From assembly GCA_964632995.1 (NCBI GenBank), contig CAZWDL010000020.1, forward strand, positions 12,684-76,683: a stretch of DNA of 64,000 nt, in the 5' to 3' direction. Source of the DNA: CAZWDL01 sp964632995 (GTDB lineage: Bacteria > Bacteroidota > Bacteroidia > Chitinophagales > Saprospiraceae). Below, one piece after another: positions 17,430 through 26,159 of the stretch. The stretch's first letter is position 1. Each line of letters starts with the position of its first letter. A model generated the notes under the pieces. It saw only the letters and a program-made list of their open reading frames with translations. It was not told the DNA's origin and made no database searches. The position numbers and the translations under genes were made by a program.

Positions 17430-17755
17430 ACCTCCACGCCCTCTTCTTTGATAATTTGATGGATCGGCGTAACGGTTCTTTCTTCCCATTCATCCTTTTG
17501 ATGAATGATTGTACTTATTACCTCACCTTTCTCCAGTTCTATTTCATAGAGCCTTTCCCGAATTTCATCTTTCAATGCAGCTGTTACTTCCTGGTCCATC
17601 AAAATCAGAAAATCCCAGTCCGAATCTTGCCGGTTATCCCCCCTCGCCCGAGATCCAAATAGAATTACTTGGGCATTCTCATCTATTTTTTGAATTTCCG
17701 CTCTGACCAATTCGGGAATTCCTACTTGCTTCTTGACTTTAGTTGAGCCCGTCAT
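17426..17755 (-). CDS. Minimal nucleotidyltransferase (MNT), antitoxin partner, 109 aa
   Basis: The DNA-polymerase-beta-like minimal nucleotidyltransferase motif is intact: VILFGSRARGDNRQDSDWDF carries the GS...D-x-D metal-binding signature at about residues 31-50. In characterised HEPN/MNT pairs the MNT protein adds AMP to the HEPN toxin and silences it. It is the first gene of the pair and overlaps the next by 4 bp (ATGA), indicating translational coupling. The two genes look AT-richer than their surroundings, consistent with horizontal transfer. Confidence 0.85.
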   Translation of the reverse strand: MTGSTKVKKQVGIPELVRAEIQKIDENAQVILFGSRARGDNRQDSDWDFLILMDQEVTAALKDEIRERLYEIELEKGEVISTIIHQKDEWEERTVTPIHQIIKEEGVEV

Positions 17756-18082
17756 CTGTTCCTCTTTTGATTCTTAGAAATTGGCAACCTTACTGCTGTC
17801 TTTTTACTCTATTTTGTTTCCACAATTTACGCGCTTTTTTGGTTGTTCTCAAGGTGGCGCCTAATAGCTTTGCATCAGCTACAATGATGCGGATACGCAG
17901 CTGTTTCTCCTTGATCCTTCTCGAAATAGGCTTGACTTGCAGCCTGTGTCAGTGAAGGTATCAGGTTTTTAGAAAAAAAAACTTACTTTTAATTTTGAAC
18001 CCAATACCACTTGATTTGTCAATGTTCTCCTTTACTCTATTCCTATCTTTTCCTGGCGGCTCTTTCCTATAATTCTTCCCTT

Positions 18083-18330
18083 ATCGGCCAGTCGGCCGGC
18101 ATTCCTGATGCCATCCAACTGGAAAACCTCACCATTGCCGGCAATAAAGCCTGAGCGACCTTTGACAAAAAAGAGAAAGGTGGAAGCCGTCCCATTTCTA
18201 AAGAACAACGCATATTGATCAAGAAGAGCGGGGAATGGAAACTGGTGACGATGCTGTTTTCCCTATGTAAAAAAGTTCTGTGCCCGCTGTGGTGGATTAT
18301 TTTTTTTGAGGGGAAAAACCCTATTCACTA
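18083..18330 (+). pseudogene. Remnant of a SnoaL/DUF4440 (NTF2-like) protein
   Basis: Reading from 18083, the frame gives AGIPDAIQLENLTIAGNKA, then TGA, then ATFDKKEKGG, SKEQRILIKKSGEWKLV and TMLFSL. This is the C-terminal half of a DUF4440-type NTF2 fold (pattern nkAWatf ... s.E.RvL.K..GeWKlv). The stop replaces the conserved Trp (TGG to TGA), and the N-terminal half is not recognisable. The rest of the 17756-18327 interval holds nothing I can support. Confidence 0.55.
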
Positions 18331-19236
18331 AATTTCAGTGCTTACCCCCTCCATCTCCAGCAACCGCTGCCAGTACCGGTCGGTATGCGCCTGCACCTCA
18401 TCGAGTAATTCCTGATTCCCCTCCTTAAACAAATGGCGGAAGCGTCCCTGATGCTTCATACATTCCGTGACGGGGATCATCTTTTCCGGTTTGTAATTGA
18501 TGGTATAGTTTCGGTCTTCCACTTCGAAAAGCGGGAAAAGGCGGCTTTCCACCGCCAGTCGTCCGATCTCTATCGATTGGCCGGGATCGGTTTTGTGGCC
18601 GGGAGGACAGGGGCCGTCCACCATGATAAAGCGGAAGCCGTGGACATCCCTGGCTTTTTTGGTTTTTGCCCTAAGATCCTCCATGAAGGCCAGGGAAGCC
18701 GTTGCCGCGTAAGGCAGGTTGTGGGCGGCGATGATGCCCATCAGGTCTTTGGGCCAGGTGCGTTTGTATCCCCGGCCGGGATTGGTGGTGGTCACGGCGC
18801 CGTAGGGCGTAGCCGTACTGCTCTGGATGCCCGTGTTCATGTAGGCCCCGTTATTGTTGCAGATGTAGAGGATGTTCTCCCCCCGGGCCGCCGCGCCGGA
18901 CAGGGCCTGGAAACCGATATCGAAGGTGCCGCCGTCGCCGGCGAGCACTGCTACCGTGGTGTCCTGCTTGCCCTGCCGGTCAAGGGCTGCCCTTACCCCG
19001 GTGGCTGTAGCTGACGCCGCTGCAAAAACCGTATGCACCACATTGGCTTTCAGGTCATTGAGCGGATAGGGGCCCGTGATGATGGAAAAACAGGAGGCCG
19101 GCACCACGTATACCGTATCCTCACCCAGAATGCTGGCTAAATGGCGCGCCAACAGCGACCATCCACATCCCCGGCAGCTCAGCGCGCCGGAATACACCTG
19201 TTCCTCTTTTATCAGAAAATCTTGTGCAGGTTTCAT
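18328..19236 (-). CDS. porB: 2-oxoacid:ferredoxin oxidoreductase, beta (TPP) subunit, 302 aa
   Basis: It carries the thiamine-diphosphate half of a pyruvate (or related 2-oxoacid):ferredoxin oxidoreductase that makes acetyl-CoA, CO2 and reduced ferredoxin. The N-terminal SCRGCGW Cys motif, the TPP/Mg motif AGDGGTFDIGFQALSGAA (GDG ... N), CNNNGAYMNTGIQSS, and the C-terminal KGKT-like tail are visible. It is the last gene of a three-gene operon, 21 bp after porA. Pyruvate is the likely substrate by operon type, but 2-ketoisovalerate or oxoglutarate cannot be excluded. Confidence 0.88.
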   Translation of the reverse strand: MKPAQDFLIKEEQVYSGALSCRGCGWSLLARHLASILGEDTVYVVPASCFSIITGPYPLNDLKANVVHTVFAAASATATGVRAALDRQGKQDTTVAVLAGDGGTFDIGFQALSGAAARGENILYICNNNGAYMNTGIQSSTATPYGAVTTTNPGRGYKRTWPKDLMGIIAAHNLPYAATASLAFMEDLRAKTKKARDVHGFRFIMVDGPCPPGHKTDPGQSIEIGRLAVESRLFPLFEVEDRNYTINYKPEKMIPVTECMKHQGRFRHLFKEGNQELLDEVQAHTDRYWQRLLEMEGVSTEI

Positions 19237-19257
19237 ATCGATGAAGTTTAAACATGC

Positions 19258-20460
19258 TTAATCTACATCCACCCAGTTTACCTCTTCCGGACGGTGGAGG
19301 GCCTGGTAGATGATCTTCTCAATGGTCGCCGGCGGAACGTCCTTGCCGCCTACCCCGGCGTAAAAATCATAGAGCTTAAGGACCGTCGGATACAGCGCCC
19401 GTTTCATTTCCTGCAGGATGGCCCCTTCGCGGTCGCCGAGGAAGTTGCGTTCCACGCAGGCGATAACCGCTTCCGGCGGCAGTCCGGCGAGCGCCTTGCG
19501 TACGGACACTTTGGGGAACGGCCGGAACAGCCGGATTTTCAGCAGCCCCACCTCCGGAAACTGCTTAATCACGCCCCGAACCGTACTGGAAATGCTGGAT
19601 ATGGTGACGAGCACCAGTTTGGTCTGAGGACCGATGTTCACGGCTTCCACATTATCGTAGGAACGCCCGAATTTTTCAGCAAACTCTTTTGCCACGGATT
19701 CGGAAAGCCCCTCCACCCGCTGTATATCTTTCCAGTAACTGTAATTCAGCTTATTGTAATGTTCCGGCGCCACCAGGCCGCCAAAGGCCTTGGGGTTTTC
19801 CAAATCCACTTCCATCGGACTGTGCCGGAAGGGCGGCAAGAATTCATCGACCAGGTCCTGATCGGGGATCCAGACGTTTTCACTCGTATGACTCTGGTAA
19901 AAAGCATCCAGGACGACCATGACGGGAAGGTGCAGTTTTTCCGTAATCACATAAGCCTGAATAATGGTATCGAGTACTTCCTGCGAACTCTCGCCGTAGA
20001 ATTGAATCCAGCCCGTATCCCGCTGCGAGAGGGAATCCGATTGATCGGACCAGATATTCCAGGGGATGGACGGACGGCCCACATTACACACTACCATCGG
20101 AAGACGGAAATGCGCGATGGCCTGCAACACCTCGTGGGCATAGAAGAGGCCTTGACCTGCAGTGGCGGTAAAAACCCGTTCCCCGGCAACGGCGGCCCCC
20201 ATAGCGGCGGCAAATACCGAATGCTCGCTATCCATATTGATATAGGTGGCGTCGAGTTCTCCCTCCGCTACCATTTGAGCGAGGCGCTCTACGATCGTGG
20301 TTTGCGGAGTAATCGGATAAGCCGGAACAAAGCCGGTCCGGCAGAGGCGGGCGCCCTCGGCAGCGGCGAAATTGCCTTTCATGATCTTTTCCCGGTGTCT
20401 GGGGTATTTGGCTTTACCGGCAGAAGTGGATTTTACGCTATCTAAAGTTTCCATTTTCAT
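19258..20460 (-). CDS. porA: 2-oxoacid:ferredoxin oxidoreductase, alpha subunit, 400 aa
   Basis: The PorA domains are recognisable: CRTGFVPAYPITPQTTIVE (pyrimidine-binding, domain I), FTATAGQGLFYAHE, CNVGRPSIPWNIWSDQSD, and domain II LVLVTISSISSTVRGVI. The start chosen is the ATG at 20460, which overlaps the stop of the upstream fusion gene as ATGA; the longer open frame to 20532 runs inside that gene. With porB and the porG-containing fusion it forms a complete oxidoreductase. Most Bacteroidota use single-chain or multi-subunit forms under low oxygen. Confidence 0.9.
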   Translation of the reverse strand: MKMETLDSVKSTSAGKAKYPRHREKIMKGNFAAAEGARLCRTGFVPAYPITPQTTIVERLAQMVAEGELDATYINMDSEHSVFAAAMGAAVAGERVFTATAGQGLFYAHEVLQAIAHFRLPMVVCNVGRPSIPWNIWSDQSDSLSQRDTGWIQFYGESSQEVLDTIIQAYVITEKLHLPVMVVLDAFYQSHTSENVWIPDQDLVDEFLPPFRHSPMEVDLENPKAFGGLVAPEHYNKLNYSYWKDIQRVEGLSESVAKEFAEKFGRSYDNVEAVNIGPQTKLVLVTISSISSTVRGVIKQFPEVGLLKIRLFRPFPKVSVRKALAGLPPEAVIACVERNFLGDREGAILQEMKRALYPTVLKLYDFYAGVGGKDVPPATIEKIIYQALHRPEEVNWVDVD

Positions 20461-22727
20461 GATGCTGCTGCTTCTTCGGTTAAGGTAAATTCGATGGCTG
20501 AACAGGGGCACTCCCGGACGCAGATGCCGCATCCTTTGCAGTAGTCGTAATCGATGCGCAGGCGGCCTTGCTCATCGACCAGGATGGCGGCGTCCGGACA
20601 GAAGTTGAAACAGTTGCCGCAGCTGAAGCACTCGCCGCAGTGCAGGCATCGCGCCGTTTCATCGACAATTTCCTCAGCTGTCAATGCTTGAGACACTTCC
20701 GTAAAATCGTGGTGAAAATCCTCGGGTTGATGAAGTGGAGACTGGTGCCTGGGCAATGGCAGGAAGTACGCAAAGTTGATGTCCTCCGGTAAAACGACCT
20801 CCGGAAGCGTTTCCTTCGGGTCGTAGGGAGCTTCTCTCAAGAAAGCATCCACTTCCGCGGCCACCTTATTACCGGAGCCGATCGCTTCGGTTACGGTGCC
20901 GCCCCAGGCCATATCGCCGGCGCAGAAAACAGGTTTGTCTCCTGAATATTGGATCCTTCCCTGCTTGGGTGTGATGCCGGCTTCGCCAAAGGCAAATTGG
21001 TCGAAACGCTGCCCGATAGCGGTGATGACATGATCGAAGGTCTCTGTCCATTCCGATCCGGCGACAGGCTCCGGCCGGCGCCGCCCCGAATCATCGGGCT
21101 CGCCGAGCTGCATCCGGATCAGGTCGAGTTTTACCTGCTCGTTTTGTTTGGAAAGCCCTACCGGGGCGGTCAAAAACTGAAACCGCACGCCTTCCGCCTG
21201 TGCTTCGTGTACTTCCTGGGCGATGGCCGGCATTTCGCGGATGGTGCGCCGGTAAAAGATGGTAGGCGCGGCGGCAAGCCGGAGGACGGTACGGGAGACA
21301 TCAACGGCCGTGTTGCCGCCGCCGATGATGGCTACCTTATCACCCGGTTTGATCCCTGCCTCCTCTCCGTTTAATTTGAAGTTTCGGAGGAAGGAGATGC
21401 CATCGGTTACCAGTTCTCCGTTGGGCAGTCCCAGACCGGAGCCGATGTGGGAGCCAACCGCGGTAATGACGGCGTCAAAATCTTCAGAGAGTTCATCAAT
21501 CGCTACTTTTCTATTCAGGATGATTTCCACGCCTTTGCGTTTGATGATATCGATTTCCCGGTCGAGCACCTCGTCCGGCAAGCGGAATTTGGGGATGCCG
21601 CTGCGCATCATGCCGCCCGGGAGCGACATGGCTTCAAATACCGTTACCGGATAACCTCTTTCCCGGAGGCGCAGGGCAGCGGTCAGTCCTGCCGGACCGC
21701 TACCGATGACGGCGATGCGTTCCTGGTGAAGGAGCGGCAGGGCTTGTACGTCATCGGACAAGGCTTTATCCCCGACAAAGCGTTCAATCGCTCCGATGTT
21801 AACACCCTGGTCCAATGCATTTCGATTGCAGGTTTGCTCGCAGAAGTTGGGGCATACCCGGCCGCAAATGGCCGGGAAAGGATTATTGTTATAAATGGTG
21901 TCGTAGGCTTCCTGGAACTTCCTTTCGGCTGCCAGCTTCACGAAAGCGCGCACGTCAATTCCGGCGGGACAGTTGGCGTTACACGGAGGCGTGCGATCGA
22001 CAAAGGCAGGGGTCATCAGCCGCCAGTTGCCCGTTTTATTGTTCGACATGGGTTGGGACCAGAAGGGCGCCGAGAGGCCTTCGGGTTCCGGTGCTTCTTC
22101 AAAGAACAGTTCTTCCAGGCTGCGCCGTTTTTCCGTGGGTGGGGCATGGAGCCGCTCGATAAGCATTGCATTGCGTTCTTCTACGCCGGCTACCAGCTTA
22201 AATGCCTCCTCAAAAGCCCGGCCGTTGGCATCCGGCTTGGCGGGAACGTTGGCTTTGACAGTGGCCTGACCAATGGCAAAGTCTGCCTCAAAGATGCGAA
22301 GGATAGCGCCGATCATCGCCGCATTGACGATGGGTAAAGACTTGCTGCCCAGCCCCAGGTCAAGCGAGATGGACGTCGCCGGAACGGTGTACACCTTTTT
22401 AGCGAATCCCCTGAAATGATCGAGGGGCCGTTCTGAGTTTATCAAAACTGCCCCTTGCGGATGTAATCCGTCGAAAACTGGAATCTGGTCTAATAGGCTC
22501 TCGTCAAAAACGACGATCAAATGGGGATGGTAAATGTTGCTCCGGTTGAAAATCTCCTTTTTGGCTATCCTGAGAAAGGCCTGAATGGGCGCTCCCGTCC
22601 GCTCAACACCGAATGCCGGAAATGCCTGCACCTGGAAATCGTCCAGCTTACTGAACACCTTTGCCAGAATTTCAAATGCAGTCACCATACCCTGACCGCC
22701 TCTGGCGTGTCCGCGTATTTCTAACAT
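20457..22727 (-). CDS. Fused gamma subunit / GltD-like FAD-NAD(P) oxidoreductase / ferredoxin, 756 aa
   Basis: Three modules lie in one chain. Residues ~1-190 are a PorG gamma domain (RGHARGGQGMVTAFEILA, AFPAFGVERTGAP). Residues ~230-660 are a GltD/NfnB-like flavoprotein: an N-terminal Fe-S helical segment (CNANCPAGIDV, CGRVCPNFCEQTCNR), an FAD site (IAVIGSGPAGLTAALRL), an NAD(P) site (VAIIGGGNTAVDVSRTVLRL) and the AGDMAWGGTVTEAIGSG signature. Residues ~694-745 form a Cys-rich dicluster ferredoxin (CLHCGECFSCGNCFNFCP, CKGCGICVRECPCSAIEF) equivalent to PorD. The first gene of the operon, it should let electrons pass internally from 2-oxoacid oxidation through Fe-S centres and FAD to NAD(P). 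Translation is coupled to porA (ATGA). Confidence 0.88.
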   Translation of the reverse strand: MLEIRGHARGGQGMVTAFEILAKVFSKLDDFQVQAFPAFGVERTGAPIQAFLRIAKKEIFNRSNIYHPHLIVVFDESLLDQIPVFDGLHPQGAVLINSERPLDHFRGFAKKVYTVPATSISLDLGLGSKSLPIVNAAMIGAILRIFEADFAIGQATVKANVPAKPDANGRAFEEAFKLVAGVEERNAMLIERLHAPPTEKRRSLEELFFEEAPEPEGLSAPFWSQPMSNNKTGNWRLMTPAFVDRTPPCNANCPAGIDVRAFVKLAAERKFQEAYDTIYNNNPFPAICGRVCPNFCEQTCNRNALDQGVNIGAIERFVGDKALSDDVQALPLLHQERIAVIGSGPAGLTAALRLRERGYPVTVFEAMSLPGGMMRSGIPKFRLPDEVLDREIDIIKRKGVEIILNRKVAIDELSEDFDAVITAVGSHIGSGLGLPNGELVTDGISFLRNFKLNGEEAGIKPGDKVAIIGGGNTAVDVSRTVLRLAAAPTIFYRRTIREMPAIAQEVHEAQAEGVRFQFLTAPVGLSKQNEQVKLDLIRMQLGEPDDSGRRRPEPVAGSEWTETFDHVITAIGQRFDQFAFGEAGITPKQGRIQYSGDKPVFCAGDMAWGGTVTEAIGSGNKVAAEVDAFLREAPYDPKETLPEVVLPEDINFAYFLPLPRHQSPLHQPEDFHHDFTEVSQALTAEEIVDETARCLHCGECFSCGNCFNFCPDAAILVDEQGRLRIDYDYCKGCGICVRECPCSAIEFTLTEEAAAS

Positions 22728-22886
22728 GGTAAAAGGTTTATTTGGTTAGTGCAATCCCTTTGGATCTTGTAGCGGAGTTATGTTAAAGACTTTTTAAAGT
22801 AGAATTGATGATGAAAGTCTCGGATGGCCTTGATTTTTGTCAATTCTTATTCAATCCTTGAGTCCACTCCGAAAAGTGTTTTTTTG

Positions 22887-22980
22887 TTACACAAAGAAGA
22901 CACTAAGGCACACAAAGCTTTGATATTGTTTATTTTACCTTTGTGTATCTTTGTGCCTCCTTTGTACTTCTTTGTGTAAA
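22887..22980. repeat. Long imperfect palindrome built of CACAAAG words
   Basis: The left arm TTACACAAAGAAGACACTAA and following GGCACACAAAG pairs with the right arm ending GTACTTCTTTGTGTAAA (22943-22980), with interruptions. It is a dispersed Bacteroidota-type intergenic repeat; a half copy lies near 14082. It occupies most of the gap between the oxidoreductase operon and the regulator remnant. Confidence 0.5.
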
Positions 22981-23023
22981 TTTACTTTTCGGAGTAAGCT
23001 CATCCTTCAATCCTCTTTTCCCC

Positions 23024-23245
23024 TCAATCCACCAAACACTTTTTCATCCTCCGAACTGCCGCCTCAATTTCCGCCGGCCGGTAGGGCGCATAGCCCAGTA
23101 CCAGGCCGAGACAGGGGTGGAAAGAAAGCGTATACCCGGACAAGGGGTTGGCGATGATTCCCGCCTGTTGCAGCCTTTTGGAAATATCAATATCGGAGCT
23201 GCCTTTCGGCAAATAAGCCACCAGTGTCTCCGGCACTAGCACCAT
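23024..23245 (-). pseudogene. C-terminal remnant of a MocR/PdxR-type regulator, 73 aa
   Basis: The frame encodes LVAYLPKGSSDIDISKRLQQ, GIIANPLSGYTLSF, GLVLGYAPYRPAEIEAAVRR and M-K-K-C, the last ~70 residues of the aminotransferase-like domain of MocR-family (GntR-HTH plus PLP fold) regulators. The ~400 preceding residues, including the DNA-binding and PLP-lysine parts, are gone. The remnant runs directly into the divergent PNPOx-like gene, overlapping it by 2 bp, so a deletion probably removed the regulator and the shared promoter region. Confidence 0.7.
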
Positions 23246-23828
23246 GCCAAGAAACTACACCAAGCACCCTTTGACCCAGGTCCGTCGCCGCGACCGGGCC
23301 GTCCACGATGATACCTGGATCACCGGCTTTTTACATCGCGCCTCCATGGGCGTCCTAGCCTTAAGCCTGGACGGTCAGCCCTTTGTCAACAGCAACCTTT
23401 TTGTTTACGATGAAAAAACACACGCCATCATTCTCCACACCGCCCGGGAGGGCCGACTGCGCTCCGTGGTAGAACACAGTCCCCGGGCTTGTTTTAGCGT
23501 AAGCGAAATGGGGCGCCTGCTCCCCGCCGCCGAAGCGCTGGAGTTCAGCGTGGAATACGCCGGCGTCAGCGCTTTCGGAACGGTTAAAATTATCGAAGAT
23601 GAAAGAGAGAGCACCCGGCTGTTGCAGTTGCTGCTCGACAAATATTTCCCCCACCTGAAACCCGGGAAGGACTACCGGCCTGTCATACCCGAAGAGCTGA
23701 AACGAACGGCGGTCTATGCCATGTACATCGAGGAATGGGTCGGAAAGAAGAAAGAGGTGGAAGACGATTTTCCCGGAGCTTTCCTCTATCAGGCATCGGA
23801 TAGGAATGGCAATGAGCAATGGCAATGA
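23244..23828 (+). CDS. Pyridoxamine-5'-phosphate-oxidase-like flavin protein, 194 aa
   Basis: This is an FMN-binding split-barrel protein of the PNPOx/NimA-like superfamily: GVLALSLDGQPFVNSNLFVY, HAIILHTAREGRLRSVVEHS and CFSVSEMGRLLPA match the flavin-binding core. Its location against a MocR remnant fits the frequent MocR-PNPOx-like divergent pairing. The stop codon lies inside the GCAATG repeat tract, so the last residues (DRNGNEQWQ) depend on repeat length and may not be native. The original promoter may have been lost with the regulator. Confidence 0.8.
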   Translation: MPRNYTKHPLTQVRRRDRAVHDDTWITGFLHRASMGVLALSLDGQPFVNSNLFVYDEKTHAIILHTAREGRLRSVVEHSPRACFSVSEMGRLLPAAEALEFSVEYAGVSAFGTVKIIEDERESTRLLQLLLDKYFPHLKPGKDYRPVIPEELKRTAVYAMYIEEWVGKKKEVEDDFPGAFLYQASDRNGNEQWQ

Positions 23829-24076
23829 GCAATGGCAATGGCAATGAGCAATGGCAATGNNNNNNNNNNNNNNNNNNNNNNNNNNNNNNNNNNNNNNNNN
23901 NNNNNNNNNNNNNNNNNNNNNNNNNNNNNNNNNNNNNNNNNNNNNNNNNNNNNNNNNNNAATGGCAATGAGCAATGGCAATGGCAATGAGCAATGGCAAT
24001 GAGCAATGGCAATGAGCAATGAGCAATGGCAATGGCAATGAGCAATGGCAATGAGCAATGGCAATGAGCAATGGCA
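23804..24076. repeat. GCAATG/AGCAATG tandem tract containing an assembly gap
   Basis: Irregular mixtures of the hexamer GCAATG and heptamer AGCAATG extend on both sides of 100 N at 23860-23959. The round gap size shows the tract length is unknown. It begins inside the 3' end of the PNPOx-like gene. Confidence 0.9.
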
Positions 24077-24178
24077 ATCCGCTGCAATGACGGGAATTGC
24101 TATTGTTATTGTAATTGTAATTGACCATTGTAATTGATCTTTTTCCACGAATTAACCCTCAATAGCCGTTTTAATTTC

Positions 24179-24286
24179 AATGGCAATGGCAATGGCAATG
24201 AGCAATGGCAATCCGCTGCAATGACAGGAATTGCTATTGTTATTGTAATTGTAATTGTTATTGAAATTGTTATTGTTATTGGAGAT
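24179..24286. repeat. Second copy of the GCAATG / ATTGTT inverted-repeat unit
   Basis: CAATGGCAATGGCAATGAGC... is followed by a CCGCTGCAATGACAGGAATT junction and then ATTGCTATTGTTATTG. It repeats the sequence around 24040-24125 with one difference at the junction (ACGGG versus ACAGG). Each unit pairs CAATG words on the left with CNATTG words on the right, so each can fold back on itself. The 23829-24453 interval otherwise contains only pyrimidine-rich sequence leading to the hydrolase gene. Confidence 0.75.
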
Positions 24287-24453
24287 TGTTCCTCAAAAAT
24301 TCTCCCCTGCCCCCCGGCATTGCCCCGCCCAAGCCCGCCTGTGCACTACTTCCTCCATTCTGCGGTTCCTCTGTTCGTCCGTTCTGCAGTTCTTCTGTTC
24401 TTCCCCCTTGCCTTTCCACCTTCCCTTCCCTAATTTTACTGGAAAACCCAAAA

Positions 24454-25578
24454 ATGAAAACCTGGCAAATTCTTCTGGTTATGTTTCTCATTCTGGCGGC
24501 CGTGGCAGGTATTGTGGTCTACCGGTATATCTGGCCGCCCCCGGGAATTGACTATCCGGCGCTTTCCGAGGTAAACAAGAGGGACGACCTCATCCAGGCT
24601 TACCTGGCAGATGAGCGTACCCACGCCCTTTCTATCGGCATCATTCAGGACAGTCAGTTCAGTTACCAGCACTACGGGCATATCAGCGGAACGGGAAGTG
24701 CATCCCCTGATAACAGTACTATTTATGAGATCGGTTCTATTACCAAGACCTTCACCGCCGCCGTGCTGGCGGAAATGGTCAGGGAGGGGAAAGTGCAATA
24801 TGATGATCGCATCGCGCAATATTTGCCGGAAGGCGTTGTCAACTGGCCCGATTCTTTGCACATCACACTGTTGGAACTGGCTACCCACACTTCGGGACTA
24901 CCGCGTTTGCCCGATAATATGAAGTGGGATGTGTTGCTGAACTTGCGCAACCCTTACGCCAATTACCAAGAAGAAGACCTGTTCGATTTTCTGCGGGAAT
25001 ACCAGCCCAAGCCCCCTGCAGAGCGGGAGACCGCCTACTCCAACATCGGCTACGGGCTCCTGGGGCAATTGCTCGCCCGGGTGGAAGGCGTCGGCTACGA
25101 AACCTTGATAAACCGGTATGTCTTGCACCCCTTAGACATGCATTCCACGGCAATTGAACTGAGCGAAGACCAGCAATCGCGCTTCGCGCCGGGTTATAAT
25201 CCGCGGGGCTACGCCAATCCCGCATGGGACCTCCCGGGACTCGCCGGCGCCGGCGCCCTGCGTTCTACCACTCCCGATATGCTGCGCTTCCTGCAAGCCA
25301 ATCTGGAGAAACATACTCCCTTTCCCGTCACCCACCAGCCACGCGCCGAAATGGACGAGAACATGCAGATGGGATTGGCCTGGATCATTGAAACACTACC
25401 CGCCAGTGGCCGGGAAATCATCTGGCACAACGGCGGCACCGGTGGCTTTCGCAGTTTTGTGGGCATGGTGGATAGGGAAGAACAGATTGGCGTAGTTGTT
25501 TTATCCAATACGGCTTTGTCAGTTGATGAAATTGGGAAGGGCTTACTGACACTGCTCTCTCAGAAGAATGCTAACTGA
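24454..25578 (+). CDS. Serine beta-lactamase-like hydrolase (class C/PBP-like), 374 aa
   Basis: An N-terminal membrane anchor (ILLVMFLILAAVAGIVVY) is followed by a beta-lactamase/DD-peptidase fold. The catalytic SxxK is Ser95-Ile-Thr-Lys98 (EIGSITKTFTAAVLAE), the second motif is YSN (AYSNIGYGLLGQLL), and the third is HNG (WHNGGTGGF). Such proteins act as esterases or D-amino peptidases; antibiotic resistance is not implied. The open frame extends to 24286, but the upstream part is low-complexity Pro/Leu/Ser; the ATG at 24454, after a TAATTTTA box, gives a proper signal anchor. Confidence 0.85.
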   Translation: MKTWQILLVMFLILAAVAGIVVYRYIWPPPGIDYPALSEVNKRDDLIQAYLADERTHALSIGIIQDSQFSYQHYGHISGTGSASPDNSTIYEIGSITKTFTAAVLAEMVREGKVQYDDRIAQYLPEGVVNWPDSLHITLLELATHTSGLPRLPDNMKWDVLLNLRNPYANYQEEDLFDFLREYQPKPPAERETAYSNIGYGLLGQLLARVEGVGYETLINRYVLHPLDMHSTAIELSEDQQSRFAPGYNPRGYANPAWDLPGLAGAGALRSTTPDMLRFLQANLEKHTPFPVTHQPRAEMDENMQMGLAWIIETLPASGREIIWHNGGTGGFRSFVGMVDREEQIGVVVLSNTALSVDEIGKGLLTLLSQKNAN

Positions 25579-25625
25579 ACAGGAACCCGGCTCAACTGTT
25601 TGAAAGTAGAAAACTTCACTCGTAT

Positions 25626-26018
25626 ATGGTCTTTAGCTCCAACGGCAAACCACCCAAAAATGTGCTCGGCGAAGATCTGGAAAGCTGCTGCCAGGATCCT
25701 GTCACCGGATTCTATCGCGATGGATTTTGCAAAACCGGCCTCGAAGATTCGGGGCGCCATGTCATCTGCGCCGAAATGACCGACGACTTCCTCCGCTACA
25801 CCTTCACCCGCGGCAATGACCTGATGACGCCCCGCCCGGAATACCAGTTTCCCGGGTTGCGGGCCGGCGACCGCTGGTGCCTCTGCGCCCTGCGCTGGCG
25901 CGAAGCCCTGGAAGCCGGCAAGGCGCCGCCCGTCATTCTGGCCTCGACGCATGAGCGGGCCCTGGAGTACGTCAGTATGGAAGACCTCCAAGCCCACGCC
26001 ATCGACAAGGAGGCCTGA
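25626..26018 (+). CDS. DUF2237 family protein, 130 aa
   Basis: It matches the DUF2237 pattern along its whole length: NVLGEDLESCCQDPVTGFYR, DGFCKTG, HVICAEMTDDFLRY, GNDLMTPRPEYQFPGLRAGD and RWCLCALRWREALEAG. Several conserved Cys and His suggest metal or redox binding, but no biochemical role is known to me. Full length. Confidence 0.88.
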   Translation: MVFSSNGKPPKNVLGEDLESCCQDPVTGFYRDGFCKTGLEDSGRHVICAEMTDDFLRYTFTRGNDLMTPRPEYQFPGLRAGDRWCLCALRWREALEAGKAPPVILASTHERALEYVSMEDLQAHAIDKEA

Positions 26019-26159
26019 CGGTTGGGAATGATGGTGGAAAATTAAGGTGTAACGCCCGGCAGGATTAGTCAAATCTTAAACGTAGGAAAAACGCATTCCA
26101 CCGTCACCTCAACCCGGACAGATTTATTTTGAGTTTAGAGGAACAGGATTGACAGCTTG

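Noticed and set aside
19294..20445. 383-residue plus-strand open frame opposite porA
   Set aside because: Shadow of a GC-rich conserved gene; the porA translation carries all recognised motifs.
23804..24290. CRISPR-like appearance of the GCAATG tract
   Set aside because: Units are 6-7 bp without spacers and no cas genes are present.
24454..25578. Antibiotic-resistance beta-lactamase
   Set aside because: The catalytic motifs place it in the broad serine-hydrolase superfamily, most of whose members are not resistance enzymes; nothing nearby suggests resistance.
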